Assembly (NCBI GenBank): GCA_913043885.1
Contig: CAJWOB010000056.1
Coordinates: 1 to 10,511 of the forward strand
From: an uncultured Spirochaetaceae bacterium
GTDB lineage: Bacteria > Spirochaetota > Spirochaetia > SZUA-6 > Bin103
DNA length: 10,511 nt
Reading direction: 5' to 3'
Shown here: positions 6,274 through 10,511 of the stretch, piece by piece
How positions within the stretch are numbered: position 1 is the first letter of the stretch
Layout: each line of letters starts with the position of its first letter
Notes under the pieces: model-generated
Database searches by the model: none
What the model was told of the DNA's origin: nothing
Seen by the model: only the letters and a program-made list of their open reading frames with translations
Translations under genes and position numbers: made by a program

Positions 6274-8615
6274 GTGGCTGACGAAGGGACTGACCGCGCG
6301 CAGCTGGGTTGGGCGGAGATTCAGCCCCGGACGCCGGTGCGGGCGGCACAGCCGGGCACCTGGTCGGTCATCTACCACGTCGGCGCGCGCGGCGTCGACG
6401 ACGGCGGCTCGGTCCGCTTCGCGTGGCGCGACACCAGCGACTGGGCCGCGCCGCAGTTCGACGATCCGGCCGCCGCCAACTACGCCGTGGTAAGGATCGA
6501 CGGCGCTGCCTCTTTTCGCGTCGGCTTCGAGAAGCAGCGCTACCCATGCCCTTTCCGCACCGGGGTGGTGGTCGACATCTTCGATGGCTGGCTGCAACAG
6601 GACGACAGCGTCACGCTGATCCTCGGCGTGCGTGACGGCGGCGGACCTGGCAGCTACGCGCAGACCTTCGCCGACCCGCACTTCGAGTTTCGTGTGGCCG
6701 TCGACTGGGCCGGCGCCGCGATCCCGGTCGCAGTGCCGTCGCCGACCGTGCGGGTTGTCGCCGACGCTCCACAGCGGATAGTCGCCGTCGGCCCCGCCGC
6801 CCCCGACCACCGAGGACGCGGCTGGCTCGGCGTCCGTATCGAGGACGAGTGGGGAAATGTGTGCGACGCATTTCGCGGCAGCGTCACCTTCGACAGCGGC
6901 GGCCTCGCTGGCATGCCCGCCAGCTACCGCTTCACCGAGAGGGACGCCGGCGCCCACCGCTTCATCGATCTGGTTGCGCCCTGCGCCGGCTCGTATCGGG
7001 TGCGCGCCACGGCGCCGGGTCTGCTGCCAGCAGAGGCCAACCCGTTCGTGATAGCGGAGACCGCATCACTGGCAACGCCGCTGTGGGGCGACCTGCACGG
7101 CCAGAGTGGCGAGACCGTCGGTGCCGGCAGCGTCGAGGCCTACTTCGCGTTCGCCCGCCATCGCGCCTACCTCGACTTCGCTAGCCACCAGGGCAACGAC
7201 CTGCAGATTACCCCCACGTTGTGGGAGAGGATCCGGCAGGCGGCAAACGACCACGACACGCCCGGACACTTCGCCGCCCTCCTGGGATGGGAGTGGTCGG
7301 CCAACACGGCGGTTGGCGGCGACCACAACGTCTATCTGCCGGCAGAGGACGGCCCACTGTACCGTTCGAGCACCCTGCTCGCGGCTCCGGCCGACGACGA
7401 ACATCCCCCACGTCGAGGCCCTGTATTCCCGGCTGCGGGAGGCCGAGCCCGGCGCGCTGGTGGTGCCACACGTGGGCGGCCGGCGTGCCAACCTGGACTG
7501 GCACTCCCCGGAGCTGGAGAGCGTGATCGAGGTCCTTTCGGAGTGGGGTGAATTCGAGTGGTTCCTGCGAGATGCCCTGGCTCGCGGCTATCGGGTCGGA
7601 TTCGTCTGCGGCAGGGACGACCACAAGGGCCGCCCCGGCGCCGGCCATCCGGGGCGAAGCACGTTCGGCGTCTACGGCGGGCTTACCTGCGTCCTCGGTG
7701 AATCCCTCGGCCGCGCCGCGGTGCTGGACGCGCTGCGCCATCGCCGCTGCTACGGCACCAGCGGTCCACGTATTGCGGTCAGCGCGGAATGCGGCAGCCA
7801 TCCCATGGGTGCCGCATTCCGCCAGCTCACCACCGCCGGTCGAGGTGGCCGTGGCGGGCACCGACGACGTCGAGAGCATTGCGCTGCTACGCGGCAGCGA
7901 GGAGGTGGCCGTACATCCCGACCAGCCGGCGCGGTCCGCCGACACGGTCCGCGTCGCCTGGCGGGGGGCCCGCAACGGCGACCGGCAGCGACCGCTGCGG
8001 TGGGATGGGGCGCTGGAGATCAGCGGTGGCGTCTTCGACGATGCGCGCGGGTGGGCGTTCGACTCGCCGGCCGAGGGGCTGCACCAGGCAGCGCCGAGCC
8101 GCCTGGCCTGGCGGTCGGTGACCACCGGGGACGAAGATGGGGTGCTGGTCGACGTGGCCGGCGGCGACGAGGCCACGCTCACCTTCCGGACCGCGCCTAT
8201 CGCCTGTGAGGTACGGCTGGGCGATATCCGCCGCGCGGTGGTGGAGCACGCTGGCCCGGGCGTCGATACCGCGGTGCGATTCGAGATGACACCGAGCGGC
8301 ATTGGCCGCGATGTGACGGCCGTCCTGCGAGATCCGACGCCGCCGCGTAGCGGCTGCCACGCCTACTGGATCCGCGTTCGGCAGACGGACGGCGCCAAGG
8401 CGTGGGTCAGCCCGTTCTTCGTTACCGTGCAGAGCGACTATGGCGCAGTCCCCTCCTCCTCGATCAGCTCATCGAACTGCTCCATCGGCACCGCCGGCGA
8501 GGTGCTGAAGCTGATGCCGGTGATCTTGGTGAGGGCGACGGAGACCAACATCGCCTCTCGGATGCCCGGCAGCTCGGCGATCATGGTCAGGTCGCGGTCG
8601 CCGAGCAGCGCGTAG
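6172..8615 (+). CDS. DUF3604 family protein (PHP-like metallohydrolase candidate), two frameshifts
   Basis: The N-terminal part has AQLGWAEIQP and DDGGSVRFAWRDTSDW, then an Ig-like stretch. The putative metal site follows: LWGDLHGQSGETVG (about 305-317), FASHQGND, GWEWSA and GGDHNVYL, all family landmarks. After codon 7402 the frame breaks; dropping one C from the C run 7405-7409 gives DDEHPHVEALYSRL and continues with VVPHVGG, EVLSEWGEFEWFL and GFVCGRDDHKGRPG. A second break near 7822-7823 is healed by dropping one C, giving AFRSSPPPVEVAVAG and then VESIALLRGSEEV to WVSPFFVTVQ. The family-like sequence ends near 8440; the frame stays open to TAG 8613-8615 only by running antisense through the GYD gene, so the true end is uncertain. 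ATG 6172 is the longest start; GTG 6274 fits the homology better. The biochemical role of the family is poorly known. Confidence 0.87.
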
Positions 8616-8749
8616 GCGGATAGCAGCTTGCCGCCGCGCTCCTCGAACAGGTCGTAGGCGCGCTGCGTGCGCTGACCGCTGATCTCGTGCAGCGAGTCCT
8701 GGGTATAGCCGCCAAAAAAGAAGAAGGTCTGACACGGTGTACCCGCCAC
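8438..8749 (-). CDS. GYD-domain protein
   Basis: A 103-residue protein resembling the GYD domain family, small alpha/beta proteins of unknown biochemical function. It shows TFFFFGGYTQDSL at residues 8-20, a helix with QRTQRAYDLFEERGGK, the GYD-like turn YALLGDRDLTMIAEL (46-60) and the closing GISFSTSPAVPMEQFDEL. GTG 8749 is the nearest in-frame start; the same frame is open further upstream but reads as nonsense antisense to PhyH. Another GTG at 8737 begins MSDLLLFW in a different frame, and a one-base loss there would give MSDFFFFGGY, so the start may itself be damaged. It lies 64 bases after the PhyH stop and could share its transcript. Its 3' end converges on, and overlaps, the DUF3604 frame. 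Confidence 0.73.
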   Translation of the reverse strand: MAGTPCQTFFFFGGYTQDSLHEISGQRTQRAYDLFEERGGKLLSAYALLGDRDLTMIAELPGIREAMLVSVALTKITGISFSTSPAVPMEQFDELIEEEGTAP

Positions 8750-8813
8750 GGACGCCGCCCGCAATGGGTGCGCCACCGCCGAGCGCCCACCGCTGCCGAG
8801 GGCGCAGCGCCGC

Positions 8814-9701
8814 CTACGCGTCTTGCACCGTGCGCAGCAGCGACTCGTCGCGCGCCACCGCCTGTAGCTCGCAGTCGCGCCAGTAGTACTGGAGGTCGGC
8901 GCGGCGCCAGCCGGCGTAGATCTCTTCCCAGTCCAGTATGCGGCCGTGCGGATGCAGCGCCTCCTCGCACATCGGCTCCCTCGCGCTCTGATAGCGGTAG
9001 TCGACCGACAGCCGTATCCGCCGCGTAGTGTTGGGCAGCGAGCGGTGCACGCACATGCTGTGGAACACCACCACGTCTCCAGCGTGGAGGTCCCAATCGA
9101 TCCAACCGTTCCCTTCCGCAGGGGAGCCCGGCCGGTCGCTCGGTAGCAGCGCGCGCCGCCGGCCAGCCCCGCGGGCAGGCTCCATAGGTAGCACACCGAT
9201 ACGGTGCGAGCCCGGGAGAAGGCTCAACGTTCCCAGCGCGCGGGGACAGTCGGAGAGGGGCACCCAGCAGGTGTAGGTCTCGCGACAGCCCTGGACGAAG
9301 ACGTAGTCCTGGTGAGCGGGCGTGGGCGCGTTCTCCTGTGCCGGCAGCATTACCCGCGCAATCTTCTGCGGGTGGACCAGCTGGCCTGCTCCGACCAGCT
9401 CCGCCACCCGCTCGAGCAGGGCCGGATGGTGGCCGAGCCGATGGAAGGACTCCATCCGCTGCAACGCCTGTTGGGAGATACCCACGCCGAGCACCGGCGC
9501 CAGGTCGGCGATGTGGTCGGCCGCGATCCCCTCCTCCAGGGGCGCGCCTTCGCGCAACCAGCCGTGGTCGCGGCACAGGGCCAGGATCTCGCCACGCAGG
9601 GACGCGAGCTCCTCCGCGGGCAGCAGCCCGCGCAGCAGCGCGAAACCGTCTCTGGCGACCCTTGTCGCCAGCTCCTCGGCGCGCGCTTCGGGCTCTGGCA
9701 C
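8814..9701 (-). CDS. PhyH-family Fe(II)/2-oxoglutarate dioxygenase (295 aa)
   Basis: Intact PhyH-like oxygenase. The opening VARDGFALLRGLLPAEEL is typical. Iron ligands are H130 and D132 in PAHQDYVFVQG and the distal H219 in VVFHSMCVHRSLPN, with R227-R230 in TTRRIRLSVDYRYQ placed for 2-oxoglutarate binding. LGTLSLLPGSHRIG (156-169) is the core strand. Compared with the 252-residue copy it has an insertion, rich in arginine and proline, between that strand and the distal histidine. The start is GTG 9701; no strong Shine-Dalgarno is visible. It stops at TAG 8814, with the GYD gene downstream and the repeat surface protein 44 bases upstream, all on the same strand. Substrate unknown; divergence from the other three copies argues against recent duplication. 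Confidence 0.92.
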   Translation of the reverse strand: MPEPEARAEELATRVARDGFALLRGLLPAEELASLRGEILALCRDHGWLREGAPLEEGIAADHIADLAPVLGVGISQQALQRMESFHRLGHHPALLERVAELVGAGQLVHPQKIARVMLPAQENAPTPAHQDYVFVQGCRETYTCWVPLSDCPRALGTLSLLPGSHRIGVLPMEPARGAGRRRALLPSDRPGSPAEGNGWIDWDLHAGDVVVFHSMCVHRSLPNTTRRIRLSVDYRYQSAREPMCEEALHPHGRILDWEEIYAGWRRADLQYYWRDCELQAVARDESLLRTVQDA

Positions 9702-9745
9702 CGAGGCAGTATGGAGCTAGCGGAGCCGGGCGACCAAGGTCCGGT

Positions 9746-10511
9746 CTATAGATACACGCCGGCGATGAAGCCGGGGGCTACCCGAAACGGGCCAGGCTCG
9801 CCGAGGTGTACCACGTCCGTCCACTCGGGGATGTAGGCCTGCAGCTGGACGCCGGCAAAGGCACCGAACCCCTCCCACCCCGCCGCCAGCACGGCACGCG
9901 CCTCGCCCAGCACCTGACTGCCCTCACGGGCGAGCCAGTCATTGGCGGTCGCCTGGATGCGGCGAATGCTGGCGTCGATGTTGGCCGACAGGAAGCCGAG
10001 CGGGATGTGGAAGCCAGCGCCGACTCCCACCGACCACAGCTCCTCCGCCCCCTGGGGGCCACCATCGGCAGCCGCCGGCAGTTAGCCGCCGCTGAACATC
10101 GTGTAGGTGATGCTGGTGCCGATCCGAAATGCCAGACGGTGAAATCCATCGTCGCCACTCCAGTAGTCGACGTTGCGCACACCGTCGGTTGCCACACTGA
10201 CCAACCCGATGTGGAAGCCGCGGAAGCTCTCCGACACGTTCACCTGCCCAAGCTGCAGGCCGGATGCGTGACCGGCAACGTTCACCAGCCCCAACTGCAC
10301 ACCACGCACCAGCTTGGCGATGTTGACCACGCCTAGCTGGGCACCGGCGACACCCCGGCGTAATTGACCGTCGACAGCTGGGCGCCGCGTACGCCCCCAC
10401 CGTGTGGCCGTAGACACCACTGCCCTGGAACCCGGCTATGTCCGCGGACGCCCAGCTGAACACGCCGCTGGCCTGCGCCCCGGCTAGCGAACCGCGGGCC
10501 ACGGTCGCGAC
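9746..10511 (-). CDS. LA_2272-like surface-repeat protein, 5'-partial, two frameshifts and an in-frame TAA
   Basis: Probable secreted or outer-surface protein that continues past the right edge. From 10511 the frame reads GSLAGAQASGVFSWASADIA. Restoring one G in each of two short runs (plus-strand C runs 10394-10398 and 10353-10356) links it through VGGVRGAQLSTVNYAGG to GVAGAQLGVVNIAKLVR and the later repeats. After TYTMFSGG there is TAA at 10082-10084 where a tyrosine codon would fit, and the same frame resumes with LPAAADGG, then GVGAGFHIPLGFLSANID and an ending PGFIAGVYL before TAG 9746. The glycine- and aromatic-rich C-terminal part resembles an outer-membrane beta-barrel. The repeats match the pattern of the Leptospira LA_2272 surface-repeat family, known mainly as surface proteins without assigned function. 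Family call is moderate; that the pieces belong to one gene is well supported. Confidence 0.75.
10175..10386 (-). repeat. 14-residue repeats (G-x-Q-L-G-x-V-N-x-A) in the surface protein
   Basis: Five successive units are visible in protein: GAQLSTVNYA, GAQLGVVNIA, GVQLGLVNVA, GLQLGQVNVS and GFHIGLVSVA, each followed by four variable residues, giving a 14-residue (42-base) period. The DNA copies are diverged, so this is an old protein-level repeat and not a fresh tandem duplication. Two earlier, looser units (GAQASGVF, GFQGSGVY) extend it with a 16-residue period. Confidence 0.8.

Noticed and set aside
6148..6957. 269-codon minus-strand frame
   Set aside because: Antisense to the N-terminal part of the DUF3604 gene, which carries family-like sequence.
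7395..7840. Programmed frameshifting in DUF3604
   Set aside because: Two separate shifts, no slippery heptamer with downstream structure, and similar lesions in unrelated genes; simple indels are more likely.
8783..8805. Inverted repeat GCGCCC...GGGCGC between PhyH and GYD genes
   Set aside because: Only 6 base pairs with an 11-base loop and no T run; expected by chance in this GC-rich DNA, so not called a terminator.

Overview
This GC-rich window comes from a bacterium. It carries accessory catabolic genes: four different phytanoyl-CoA dioxygenase (PhyH)-like non-heme iron oxygenases, a formylglycine-type sulfatase, a sialidase-like BNR propeller protein, a DUF3604 protein and a GYD-domain protein. 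It also has an RNase H-fold protein and a surface protein with 14-residue repeats. This content resembles uncultivated marine or sponge-associated lineages. The repeat protein recalls the LA_2272 surface-repeat family known from spirochaetes, so a spirochaete-like host is possible, but that is a weak inference. No rRNA, tRNA, CRISPR array, insertion sequence or integrase was seen.

Layout. A plus-strand PhyH gene enters from the left edge and ends at 729. Facing it is a compact minus-strand block running from 6151 down to about 924: PhyH (407 aa), BNR propeller, PhyH (252 aa), sulfatase, RNase H-like. Spacings in it are 2, 3, about 84 (60 to the CTG start) and 0 bases, so it looks like one operon. 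Behind it, 701-931 looks like a decayed coding fragment. Divergent from this block is a plus-strand DUF3604 gene (6172 to about 8440-8615). The right third is all minus strand: the repeat surface protein (entering from the right edge), a PhyH (295 aa) and a GYD protein that converges on the DUF3604 gene.

How the genes may work together. Sulfatase plus sialidase-like propeller suggests attack on sulfated or glycosylated organic matter. The PhyH enzymes would hydroxylate small organic substrates using 2-oxoglutarate and Fe(II). None of the substrates can be read from the sequence.

The most striking feature is the number of broken reading frames. PhyH 1 has one frameshift, the sulfatase an in-frame TAG, the DUF3604 gene two frameshifts, and the repeat protein two frameshifts plus an in-frame TAA. 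In every case homology-like sequence continues cleanly across the lesion. At least four of the five frameshifts fit a one-base change in a short G or C run. This is either uncorrected sequencing or assembly error or recent decay, and it should be settled before the genes are called dead.
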